NCBI GenBank assembly: GCA_020639195.1
Contig: JACKHB010000002.1
Location: 372,001-436,000 of the forward strand
Length of the DNA: 64,000 bases
Reading direction: 5' to 3'
From: Phycisphaeraceae bacterium
GTDB lineage: Bacteria > Planctomycetota > Phycisphaerae > Phycisphaerales > UBA1924
The notes beneath the pieces were generated by a model, which saw only the letters and a program-made list of their open reading frames with translations, was not told the origin of the DNA and did not search any database. The position numbers and the translations under genes are program-made. Positions 54,167 through 62,421 of the stretch are shown in pieces (the stretch's first letter is position 1; each line of letters starts with the position of its first letter).

Positions 54167-55651
54167 CTACTGCCCCTGCGCCAGCGAGAAGCCCGGCACG
54201 CCGTCGAAGTACTGCAGCGGCTGGAAGTCGCAGATCGCGAACTTCTCCGCGATGCGGCCCAGCATGTGGATCGCCGGCCCCTGGCCCAGCGAGGCCGCCC
54301 TGTTCATGTCGCGCAGCTCGAAGCGGGCACGAACGTAATCGACGACCTCGGTGTAGACCGAGCCGGTCGGCCACACCTGCGTGCCGCGGTTGCTGATCAT
54401 GGTGAGCTTGAACGGCGTGTGCTCGCTGAGCCCCTGCAGGCGGACGGCGATCTCCTGCGGATTGAGCGTGGTCTCGATGTAGATGTCGCAGCCGACGTGC
54501 ACGCTCTTGGTCTGCTCGAATGTCTGGATCAGCGTGTGGTGGTGCGGCTTGGGACGGCGGATGAAGAACGGCGAGTCGCCCTTGGGCACAGGGATCGCGT
54601 GGGTGGTGGACTGCTTGCCGAGGTTAGCGATGATCGCGTCGGCGAAGGCGGTGGTGCCCACGGGCTCGCGCGACCGATCGCCGAAGTCGGCGGTGCGGAC
54701 GCCGGACTCGAGCGTCGCCAGCAGGGCGTTGTTGATGATTGCGGCCTGCTTGAGAAGGCCGACGTGCCGGAGCAGCATCAGACCGGACATGAGCAGACTG
54801 GTCGGATTGGCGACGCCCCGGCCCGCGATGTCGGGGGCGGTGCCGTGGACGGCCTCGAAGATGGAGACGTGGTTGCCGATGTTGGCGCTGGGCGCGAAGC
54901 CCAGGCCGCCGACGAGCCCCGCGGCCAGATCGGAGACGATGTCGCCCTGGAGGTTTGGCAGCACGACCATGCGGAACTGCTGGGGGCGGAGCACGAGGTT
55001 CATGCACAGGGCGTCGACGATGACGTCGGCCCGCTGGATGCCGGGGTAGTTCTCGCCGGCCTTGTGGAAGCGCTCGAGGAACAGGCCGTCGGTCATCTTC
55101 ATGATGTTGGCCTTGTGCCCGCAGTGCACGAGGGCGATGCCGAGGCGGTCGGCCAGGGCGAAGGCGGCCCGGTGGACCTGGTCGCAGCCCGGGGCGGAGA
55201 TGAGGCGTTTGCACTCGATGACGTCGTTGGTGAGGCGGTGCTCGATGCCGCCGTAGGTGTCCTCGAGGTTCTCGCGGATGACGTAGAAGTCGACGGGGAC
55301 GCCGGCCTTGGAGTAGAGCGTTTCGACGCCGGGGAGGGCCTGGAAGTGGCGGATGTTTGCGAACGCGCCGTACATCTTGCGGAGGGTGACGTTGATGGAC
55401 TTGCCGCCCCCACCGATGGGCGTGCCCATCGGCCCCTTGTACACAAGGCCCGTGTCCTCGATCGTCGCGGTGGCCTCGTCGGTGATGCCCCGGGTGTCGC
55501 CCTTGGCAAACACGCGCTGGCCCACCTCGACCTCGACGAACTCGAGATGCTGCAAGACGCCCGCGGCGTCGAACACCCGCAGGCAGGCGTTCATGATTTC
55601 GGGGCCGATGCCGTCGCCCGGGGCGAGGGCGATTCTTACGGAAGCGGACAT
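54167..55651 (-). CDS. icd: NADP-type isocitrate dehydrogenase, long Thermus/Rickettsia-like form
   Basis: 494 residues from ATG 55651 behind AGGAGA. Beta-decarboxylating dehydrogenase features: IALAPGDGIGPEIMNACLRV, YVIRENLEDTYGGIEHRLTN, NLQGDIVSDLAAGLVGGLGF and SIFEAVHGTAPDIAGRGVANP. A C-terminal ~150-residue extension (SVHVGCDIYIETTLNPQEIA, LTMISNRGTQVWP) is the IDH C-terminal domain of the Thermus/Rickettsia type. It performs the TCA-cycle step isocitrate to 2-oxoglutarate. Isopropylmalate dehydrogenase is less likely because of the length and this extension. Convergent with the pilin cluster (3 bp between stops). Confidence 0.9.
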   Translation of the reverse strand: MSASVRIALAPGDGIGPEIMNACLRVFDAAGVLQHLEFVEVEVGQRVFAKGDTRGITDEATATIEDTGLVYKGPMGTPIGGGGKSINVTLRKMYGAFANIRHFQALPGVETLYSKAGVPVDFYVIRENLEDTYGGIEHRLTNDVIECKRLISAPGCDQVHRAAFALADRLGIALVHCGHKANIMKMTDGLFLERFHKAGENYPGIQRADVIVDALCMNLVLRPQQFRMVVLPNLQGDIVSDLAAGLVGGLGFAPSANIGNHVSIFEAVHGTAPDIAGRGVANPTSLLMSGLMLLRHVGLLKQAAIINNALLATLESGVRTADFGDRSREPVGTTAFADAIIANLGKQSTTHAIPVPKGDSPFFIRRPKPHHHTLIQTFEQTKSVHVGCDIYIETTLNPQEIAVRLQGLSEHTPFKLTMISNRGTQVWPTGSVYTEVVDYVRARFELRDMNRAASLGQGPAIHMLGRIAEKFAICDFQPLQYFDGVPGFSLAQGQ

Positions 55652-55751
55652 GATGGTCTCCTGGGGAGGGCAAGGGTAGGAAGGGAATGTCTCGCGGCCG
55701 ATGATGCGCGGGCTTATGGGACATCGGTCTGGGAGCGCGCGGGGTTGAGCC

Positions 55752-56744
55752 TCAGGCGTCGCCCGAAGCCGGGGTCGCGGCTCGGGTCAGGCGATCGGCG
55801 ATGGCCCGCCAGATCGCCGCGTCGCGGTGGGCCGAGCCGGGCAAGGGCGGGCGCTCGACGAGGATGCGCGGCGGATTGAAGCCATCGGCCTCGCGCATCG
55901 CGGCGTACAGGCGCGCTGCGTACGACGGGGCGTCGGCGGGCATCTCGATGACGCGCAGGGCCGAAGGGAACGGCCCGGGCGAGTGCGCCAGCAGGACTGC
56001 GCCCGCGGGGGCGTCTGCGAGGTGCTCGCGCTCGACGATGCGCATCGGTGCACGAGGGGCGTAATGGCGCTGAAGCAGGCCGGGGCTCGGCGCCGGTGAG
56101 GGGGCCTCGTGGCCGTGGCCCCTTGCATCCTCGACCGGTTCACCCAGGGTGTCGGCCAGCTCGTCTGCGCCGATGACGCCCGGGCGCAGAATCCGGGGCG
56201 GATCGGAGAGCACCGACACGACCGTCGACTCGATGCCTCGACGGCACGGGCCGCCATCGAGCACGTACACCTCTGACTCCTGGAACGCGGCGCGGACATG
56301 GTCGGCCGTGGTCGGTGAGACGGCGCCGGATGGATTGGCGCTCGGGCCCACCAGCGGCGCACCCAGCGCCTCGATCAGCGCCAGGGTGAGCGGATGCGCT
56401 GGGCAGCGGATCGCGATCGTGTCGGCGCCCGCGGCGACCAGCGAGGGAATGGCCTCGGCCCGTGGAACGACGATCGAGACTGGGCCGGGCCAGAACGAGT
56501 CGGCCAGGCGATGGGCTCGGGCGGGCCAGGCGCCGGCGACGGAGCGGGCCATGTCCTCTCCGGCCACGTGCACGATCAGCGGGTTGTTCTGCGGCCGGCC
56601 CTTGAGGGCAAAGACCCGGACGACGGCGGACCGGTCCGTGGCGATCGCGCCGAGTCCATAGACCGTCTCGGTGGGAAACGCGACCAGCCCTCCGGCGCGA
56701 AGGCGAGCGACGGCGTGCGCGATCTGCTCGGGTCCCGCGGACAT
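55752..56744 (-). CDS. tsaC: Threonylcarbamoyl-AMP synthase (Sua5/TsaC)
   Basis: 330 residues from ATG 56744; the frame is open further upstream into the TolC-like gene but without domain content. LVAFPTETVYGLGAIATD, KGRPQNNPLIVHV, IRCPAHPLTLALIEALGAPL and VGPSANPSGAVSPTTADHV are the YrdC/Sua5 core. A linker and Sua5-type C-terminal domain follow (SPGLLQRHYAPRAPMRIVE). It makes threonylcarbamoyl-AMP for the t6A37 tRNA modification. Its start lies 2 bp after the TolC-like gene stop, indicating coupling. Confidence 0.92.
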   Translation of the reverse strand: MSAGPEQIAHAVARLRAGGLVAFPTETVYGLGAIATDRSAVVRVFALKGRPQNNPLIVHVAGEDMARSVAGAWPARAHRLADSFWPGPVSIVVPRAEAIPSLVAAGADTIAIRCPAHPLTLALIEALGAPLVGPSANPSGAVSPTTADHVRAAFQESEVYVLDGGPCRRGIESTVVSVLSDPPRILRPGVIGADELADTLGEPVEDARGHGHEAPSPAPSPGLLQRHYAPRAPMRIVEREHLADAPAGAVLLAHSPGPFPSALRVIEMPADAPSYAARLYAAMREADGFNPPRILVERPPLPGSAHRDAAIWRAIADRLTRAATPASGDA

Positions 56745-56746
56745 GC

Positions 56747-58576
56747 TCAGCGGTCGGTGGGCGTATCTGGCGCAAGGAAATCGATGCTGTTGCGTTCGAG
56801 GCTCGAGCCCATGGCCTGATGCAACTCGGCGATCGAGATATTGAAGTCGATGAGGGCCTGGATCTCTCGCCGTTCGGCGTTGGCCAGGCCTTCCTGGCGA
56901 TTGAGTTCCGTCTCGAGCGTCTCGATGGTGAAACCGGTGCGCTGCTGCTTCTGCACATCGAGGACGCGGAGCAGTTCCGCGGCGGCGAGCCGGGAGACCG
57001 CCTCGAGTTCGATGAGCTCGTAGTTGGTGACGACGTTGTCGAGCGTGCGCTTGATCTCGCCGATGACCTGCTGGACGGTGTTTTGGAAGCTGATGACGGC
57101 CTGCTGCTGCTGGAGGAGGCGGCGCCGATAGTCGGACTCGGCGGCGCGGTTTCCGATGGGGGCCTCGAACAGGAACCCGACCACGGCATCCACAAAGTCG
57201 GCGTTGAACTGGTCGCCGAGCGCATCGTCGGCGTCGGTCTCGAGCGCGTTGAGGCGGAGCTGGAGCTGCAGGTCGAGGCGCGGCAGGCGGGAGTTGTCGG
57301 CGACCACGCGCCGGATGGTCGTGTCGTCGATCGAGAGGATGGCGCGCTCGATGTCGGGCCGGCGCTCGAGCGCGGTCAGGATCGCGTCGGCGAGGCTCCA
57401 CGAGACGGGCGCATCGGGCGGGGAATTGAGCGGGACGAGCAGCACCTCGCCGGAGATGGCGAGGTCCTGCTGATTGATGAGCAGCTTGAGCGAATCGCTG
57501 CGGTTGCGCAGGACGGTCTGGGCGCGCCGGACGTTGGCGTAACGCTCGCGGACGCGGGCCTCGGCGCTGGCGATCTGCGCCGGGTTGGCGTCGATTCGCT
57601 GGCGCTCCTTGATGTAGCGGTACGTCTCCTCGCCGCGCTCGGCGAGACGCTGGAGGATCAGCAGGTCGAGGTAGGCCTGGTAGAGCTGCCAGTAGGTGCG
57701 TTCGGTCTGGGTCACCGTCTCGATGAGTTGCGACCGGAGTTGCTGGACGGCATCGCGTTCGGCATTGACCGCGAGGCGCACCTCGGCGAGGGAGACGTCG
57801 CTGCCAAAGTTCCGCAGCAGCGGCTGGGTCAGTTCCAGCGAGGCGGTTGCGCGATTGGCGGGGTTGGGCGTCAGCACGATGCCCGACTCGGTGGTGTCGG
57901 CGTAGTTGAGTTCCTGTTGGAGCGTGAGCTGACCGCCCGTGGTGAGGTTTCGACGAACGCCCGCGGTGGCGTTGAACTCGCCCGAGGAACGGACGTCCGG
58001 GCCGGTGCCGCCGATGGAGGAGCGATCCTGGATCGGGGACTTGAGCGACTGCGCCTGAACGCTGGAGAAGAACACCCAGTCGAACAAGGCCAACGCGTTG
58101 GCGATATCCGCCTGGCTGACGGCGGGGCCAAGCTGGGCGAACTGCACCTGGAGGTTGTTGCGGGCCGCGAGCATCACGACTTCCTGCAGCGTGACGCCGA
58201 TGACCTCGTGGGGCTGGCCCAGCAGATTGGCTCCCAGCGGGATCGCGCTGAGGTCGTAGTCGTACGCCTTGGGCCCGGCCATCGACTCGAGTTGCGCCAT
58301 GCGCTGGCGGAGGGCCGACTCATCGAGATTGAAGTGGCGCATGAACTCGTCGATGGACTGCTGTCGGGTGGTCTGGATGGGATCGGGATGAGTTGTCGGA
58401 TCCGAGAGCTGGGACCGGATCTCACGCAGGAGAGACACCCGGAGTTGCTGCGAGGCGTTGCTGGACAGCGGGCCCGGCGCACAGGCGCAGACCTGGCAGA
58501 GCAGGGCGAGCATTGCGGGCAGGTGCCAGATCCGGCTCGGGCGTGATGGCATCGACTGTTTCGTATGTGCCGCCAT
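56747..58576 (-). CDS. TolC-family outer membrane efflux lipoprotein
   Basis: 609 residues. The leader (RIWHLPAMLALLCQVCAC) ends in a lipobox-like Cys. Outer membrane efflux (OEP) halves follow: SLELTQPLLRNFGSDVSLAE with long coiled coils (VNAERDAVQQLRSQLIETVT, SAEARVRERYANVRRAQTVL) and the second repeat FLFEAPIGNRAAESDYRRRL. It would form the outer-membrane channel of an efflux or type I system, but no inner-membrane or adaptor partner is in the window. Divergent from the exported protein at 58722 and followed closely by the Sua5 gene. Confidence 0.88.
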   Translation of the reverse strand: MAAHTKQSMPSRPSRIWHLPAMLALLCQVCACAPGPLSSNASQQLRVSLLREIRSQLSDPTTHPDPIQTTRQQSIDEFMRHFNLDESALRQRMAQLESMAGPKAYDYDLSAIPLGANLLGQPHEVIGVTLQEVVMLAARNNLQVQFAQLGPAVSQADIANALALFDWVFFSSVQAQSLKSPIQDRSSIGGTGPDVRSSGEFNATAGVRRNLTTGGQLTLQQELNYADTTESGIVLTPNPANRATASLELTQPLLRNFGSDVSLAEVRLAVNAERDAVQQLRSQLIETVTQTERTYWQLYQAYLDLLILQRLAERGEETYRYIKERQRIDANPAQIASAEARVRERYANVRRAQTVLRNRSDSLKLLINQQDLAISGEVLLVPLNSPPDAPVSWSLADAILTALERRPDIERAILSIDDTTIRRVVADNSRLPRLDLQLQLRLNALETDADDALGDQFNADFVDAVVGFLFEAPIGNRAAESDYRRRLLQQQQAVISFQNTVQQVIGEIKRTLDNVVTNYELIELEAVSRLAAAELLRVLDVQKQQRTGFTIETLETELNRQEGLANAERREIQALIDFNISIAELHQAMGSSLERNSIDFLAPDTPTDR

Positions 58577-58721
58577 GTGTGGTGTGATGCGACGCCTCCT
58601 TGGGCGCACAAGCGCGGCGGGTTGCGCCCGGGTCGCTACACTGTGGTCCGGATGGTATGGGCGCGGAGGCGAGCGTCCCGGACCGGCACTCGACAATTTG
58701 GGGAAGCCAGGAGGTGCGACC

Positions 58722-60008
58722 GTGAGGATCAGGATGAGCCGTGGGTGCGTGGGTCTGTTGGCCGTCGCCGGGGTGGCGTGCGGAGCGTTCGCCGAGCCCG
58801 TTGAACCGTACGAGGTCATGGTGAAGGACGCCGGCGCGGCGCTTCGGGCCGGACCGACCGAGCGTCATTACCGGGTCGCCCAGCTGCCGGCGGGGCAGTT
58901 GTTGCGCGTCGTTGGGAGAGAGGGCTCGATGGTCGAGGTGGAGTTCCGTGTGGGAGCGATCGTGCCCGCGGACTCGGCGCAGGCGACGTCGGATGGAAAG
59001 ACCGTCCGGCTTCGGATGCCGCAGCACCTCATCGCGGCGAATGCGTCGGACCCGCTCGAGGGCAGCTGGAAGTCGCTGGCCGGGCCCGAGGCCGTCGCGG
59101 GAACGGTGCTGACCGTCCGTCAGGCGCTCCGGAGCAACGGAGTGACGGTGGCGTATCTGGTCGATGCGCCGGAGGGGACTCGGGCGTATCTGGCCGAGTC
59201 CGACGTGGCGCGAATTGACGCGAAGCCGGCCCAGCCGGGAGAGGCGACGCAGGTCGCTCCGGAGCGTCCCGGGCCGGCGACGGATGCCGCACCGACGTCG
59301 CTGCTGGAACCCATGTCGGCCCCGGGAGCGGAGTCGGGGCCCGCTGCGGTCATCGATCCGGGCCAGACCACACCCGCGAGTGCGGGCCCGGTTGTGATCT
59401 CGCAGGGCAACGCTTCAGAGGGTGCGACCGATCCGGCGACGGGAGAGGGCGCCGCGAGCGAAACGGCTCCACCACCACCCCTGAGCCCCGAGCAGCTCGA
59501 CGAGGCGTACAGAAATGCGCGAGAGCAGGGAACGTTCGACGAGGAGATCGATGCGCTGATCGCTGAACACCAGCGGACCCTCGAATCGATCGATCAGACT
59601 CCGTTCACCGAGCGTCTGCGCGGGCAGATCCGGCAGCGGATCGCGTACCTCGAGACGCGCCGCGATTTCATCAACGGGCCTGCGAGGCTCGCCGAAGAAC
59701 GCAGAGGAGAGCCACGAATCAGCGAGGCGCTGGCCGAGAAGACCGAGGGTCTGGCAATCAACCAGACGTTTGACATGGTCGGGATGCTGGTGACGAGCCG
59801 CATCTACGATGGAGACCGCCTGCCGAAGCTATATCGGCTGAAGTCGGATGATGCCTTGTCGCGGACGATCGCCTACATCAGGCCGGACGCCGCGAAGGGA
59901 CTCGCGGACTTGCTTGGCAAGCGCGTGGGGATCATCGGGAGCGTGTCGCGCGATGAGCGGTCGAGCGTGGACGTGGTGAAGGTGACCCGGATCGCGGCGA
60001 TCGAGTAG
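58722..60008 (+). CDS. Exported protein with N-terminal SH3-like domain
   Basis: 428 residues. GTG 58722 is supported by AGGAGG (58709-58714) 7 bases upstream; ATG 58734 is the alternative. The signal peptide (SRGCVGLLAVAGVACGAFAE) precedes a bacterial SH3-like domain (about 35-90; ALRAGPTERHYRVAQLPAGQ). A Pro/Ala/Gly-rich linker and a C-terminal helical and beta region follow (FINGPARLAEERRGEPRISE, KLYRLKSDDALSRTIAYIRP, RVGIIGSVSRDERSSVDVVK). Probably periplasmic and cell-wall associated. Convergent with fahA. Confidence 0.7.
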   Translation: MRIRMSRGCVGLLAVAGVACGAFAEPVEPYEVMVKDAGAALRAGPTERHYRVAQLPAGQLLRVVGREGSMVEVEFRVGAIVPADSAQATSDGKTVRLRMPQHLIAANASDPLEGSWKSLAGPEAVAGTVLTVRQALRSNGVTVAYLVDAPEGTRAYLAESDVARIDAKPAQPGEATQVAPERPGPATDAAPTSLLEPMSAPGAESGPAAVIDPGQTTPASAGPVVISQGNASEGATDPATGEGAASETAPPPPLSPEQLDEAYRNAREQGTFDEEIDALIAEHQRTLESIDQTPFTERLRGQIRQRIAYLETRRDFINGPARLAEERRGEPRISEALAEKTEGLAINQTFDMVGMLVTSRIYDGDRLPKLYRLKSDDALSRTIAYIRPDAAKGLADLLGKRVGIIGSVSRDERSSVDVVKVTRIAAIE

Positions 60009-60082
60009 GGCGGGCATGGCCCGCCGAGCTTGCGGACCGTCGCACACAGGACACCACGCTTCGAAGTCAGCACACGAGTGGA

Positions 60083-61441
60083 TCAGCCCTCTCTGGCGGG
60101 CTGGATGATGCCGCGGCATTCGCCGAAGCCGATTCGGCGGAAGCCGTCCTTCTCGCAGGACGCCCTGAGGATGACCTCGTCGCCGTCGGCGAGGAACTTG
60201 CGCTGCTCGCCGGTGGGCAGGGTGATGGGCGTGCGGTTGGTCCCGGGGACGACCACGGGGGGTTTGGCCCACGGGTCGCCGTTCCAGGTGAGTTCGAGCA
60301 GGCAGCCGCGGGCGTCGCGCGTGGGTCCGGAGACGGTGCCGGAAGCGAGCAGGTCGCCGGGCTGGAGGTTGCAGCCGTTGGACGTGTGGTGGGCGATCAT
60401 CTGCGAGAACGACCAGTACATGTCCCTGAAGCTGCCGCGAGAGAGACGCAGCGGGGGCATGGAGCGCGTGCGCATGTCGGCCGAGGCCAGGAAGACCTCG
60501 AGGGTGATGTCGAAGGCCGAGAGCGGTGAGGGCGGGGTGAGGTAGGGCAGCGGCTCGGGGTCCCCCTTTGGGCGGGCGGTGGGCACGCAGCGGAAGGGCG
60601 CGAGGGCCTCCATCGTCACGATGTAGGGGCTGACGGAGGTGGCGAAGCTCTTGGCGAGGAAGGGGCCCAGGGGCTGGTACTCCCAGCGCTGCATGTCACG
60701 CGCGGACCAGTCGTTGACGAGGCAGAGGCCGAGGATGTGGTCCTCGGTGTCGGCGATGTCGATGGGCTCGCCGAGGACGTTGCCGCGGGAAATGACGCAG
60801 CCGACCTCGAGTTCGTAGTCGAGCATGGCGCAAGGGCCGAAGGTGGGCGGCGCACCGTCGGAGGCGGGGGGGAGCTGGCCTCGCGGGCGGCGGATAGGCG
60901 CGCCGCTGGGGACGATGGACGAGGCGCGGCCGTGGTAGCCGATGGGGACGTGCTTGTAGTTGGGCAGGAGTGGATTGTCGGGCCGGAACATGGAGCCGAC
61001 GTTGGTGGCGTGGAAGAGGGAGGCGTAGAAGTCGGAGTAGTCATGGACCTGGCAAGGGACTTGGCATGAAACTGCGTCGGCCGCTCTGAGATGCGGCTCA
61101 AGTTGGGCGCGATGTCTGTCGTCGGAGAGCAGATTGATCAGGCGCGCCCGCACCGACGCCCAGATCCGCGGCGCCTGACACAAGAGCCCGAACAGGCCGC
61201 CTTCGAAGCTGTGGTCTTCCGCGTCATCTCGGGCCGCGGGAGAGCCGAGCAGATGCTCAGCCGCCGTCAGATCGAGCAGGTGGTCGCCGATGCGCGTTGC
61301 GGCGCGCGGTTTGTGGTCCTCGTCGACCGTGAACGTGCAAAGCGGCAGGTTCTGAATCGGGAAGTCCGTACTCGGATCGTTCGCGGATTCGACCCAGCTC
61401 TTCAGGTTCGGATCGTGCGTCTCGTTGATGCCGTAGGGCAT
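60083..61441 (-). CDS. fahA: Fumarylacetoacetase
   Basis: 452 residues from ATG 61441 (MPYGINETHDPNLKSWVES). It has an FAH N-terminal domain, then the catalytic domain with YSDFYASLFHATNVGSMFRP, LPNYKHVPIGYHGRASSIV, CAMLDYELEVGCVISRGN (metal ligands Asp, Glu), LVNDWSARDMQRWEYQPLGP and GDLLASGTVSGPTRDARGC. It performs the last step of tyrosine/homogentisate degradation, giving fumarate and acetoacetate. Third of a purL-orf-fahA run on the minus strand (52-bp gap from the preceding gene). Confidence 0.95.
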   Translation of the reverse strand: MPYGINETHDPNLKSWVESANDPSTDFPIQNLPLCTFTVDEDHKPRAATRIGDHLLDLTAAEHLLGSPAARDDAEDHSFEGGLFGLLCQAPRIWASVRARLINLLSDDRHRAQLEPHLRAADAVSCQVPCQVHDYSDFYASLFHATNVGSMFRPDNPLLPNYKHVPIGYHGRASSIVPSGAPIRRPRGQLPPASDGAPPTFGPCAMLDYELEVGCVISRGNVLGEPIDIADTEDHILGLCLVNDWSARDMQRWEYQPLGPFLAKSFATSVSPYIVTMEALAPFRCVPTARPKGDPEPLPYLTPPSPLSAFDITLEVFLASADMRTRSMPPLRLSRGSFRDMYWSFSQMIAHHTSNGCNLQPGDLLASGTVSGPTRDARGCLLELTWNGDPWAKPPVVVPGTNRTPITLPTGEQRKFLADGDEVILRASCEKDGFRRIGFGECRGIIQPAREG

Positions 61442-61493
61442 GGTTACTCCTTGGGCGCGAGCGGGCCTGTCGGGTCGGTGGCCGGGGAGGAGA

Positions 61494-62414
61494 CTAGAGC
61501 CACCCCAATTGCTGCAGGTCTTCGACCGGCTCATCGAACGAGCACGAGCCGATTGAGAGGAAGAACGACTCGCGGGTGCGGGCGAGGGCGGTGGAATCGA
61601 ACTCGTGGTCGCGCCAGCGGGCGGAGTCTGAACCGAGAGCGAACGCCGCGGCGTCGGTCTCCTCCAGAACCTCGACCAGCACCTCGCGCGGGACCTCGGT
61701 CGTGTGCGCCAGTGCGCTGGCGAGCAGCAGGTTGACAAAGCCGTGCATGACTCCCCGCGGCGGGTCTGGGTCGTAGGTCAGGCGGTGTTCGGCGCGGACC
61801 GGGTGGTGCAGGCCGGCGGTGGCTTTGTACGCGACGCCCGCGAGGCGACACGCGACAAGGAAGTCGGCGATCTGGGCCGAGGTCGGAAAGGCGATGGGGG
61901 TGACTCCACCGCAACGGATCTTCGCAAAAGCCTCGTTGCCGGCAAGAGCAGCGACAAACCCGCGGCAGTCCCCGTTGATGGGGATCTCGAAGAAGGCCTG
62001 CAGGTCTTCGGGGATGGCGTCGAGGGCCTCGTCGATCGCGCCGGGGCTCTCGGCTTTGAGTTCGATCGAGTCCACCTTCGCCAGGCCGTGCTCCTCGGCG
62101 GCGTGCAGCTCGTTGAAGGCGTCGATGGCGTCGAGGGATTCCTCGAGTGGCGCGTCGATAACGGCGGTGACCGCCCAGGGATCGAAGTCCGCGTGCTCGC
62201 GATACCCGCTGGTGGCGTGGGTGCCGGGCATCAGGATGGAGGCGGCGTCGGAGAGTTCCGAGAGTCGAGACGCAGCGCAGACGAAGCGAGCGAGCATGTC
62301 GGCGTGCGAGCCCATGAGGGCGCGCGCGTAGTTCTCGGCCGCGGGCTGCATGAAGAGCCTTGCCGGCGGGAAAAGGCCGGCGTAATCGAAGAGGTTGTGG
62401 AGGGCTGGATGCAT
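61494..62414 (-). CDS. Hypothetical protein between purL and fahA
   Basis: 306 residues from ATG 62414, 7 bp after the purL stop. It starts MHPALHNLFDYAGLFPPARL. The alternation of strands and helices (SILMPGTHATSGYREH, AVTAVIDAPLEESLDAIDAF, FFEIPINGDCRGFVAALAGN, AYKATAGLHHPVRAEHRLTY, GVMHGFVNLLLASALAHT) resembles an alpha/beta barrel with conserved-looking GLHHP and HGFVNLL segments. No recognised catalytic set. Co-transcription with purL and fahA is probable from spacing. A hypothetical metabolic enzyme; substrate unknown. Confidence 0.65.
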   Translation of the reverse strand: MHPALHNLFDYAGLFPPARLFMQPAAENYARALMGSHADMLARFVCAASRLSELSDAASILMPGTHATSGYREHADFDPWAVTAVIDAPLEESLDAIDAFNELHAAEEHGLAKVDSIELKAESPGAIDEALDAIPEDLQAFFEIPINGDCRGFVAALAGNEAFAKIRCGGVTPIAFPTSAQIADFLVACRLAGVAYKATAGLHHPVRAEHRLTYDPDPPRGVMHGFVNLLLASALAHTTEVPREVLVEVLEETDAAAFALGSDSARWRDHEFDSTALARTRESFFLSIGSCSFDEPVEDLQQLGWL

Positions 62415-62421
62415 GCGTCGA

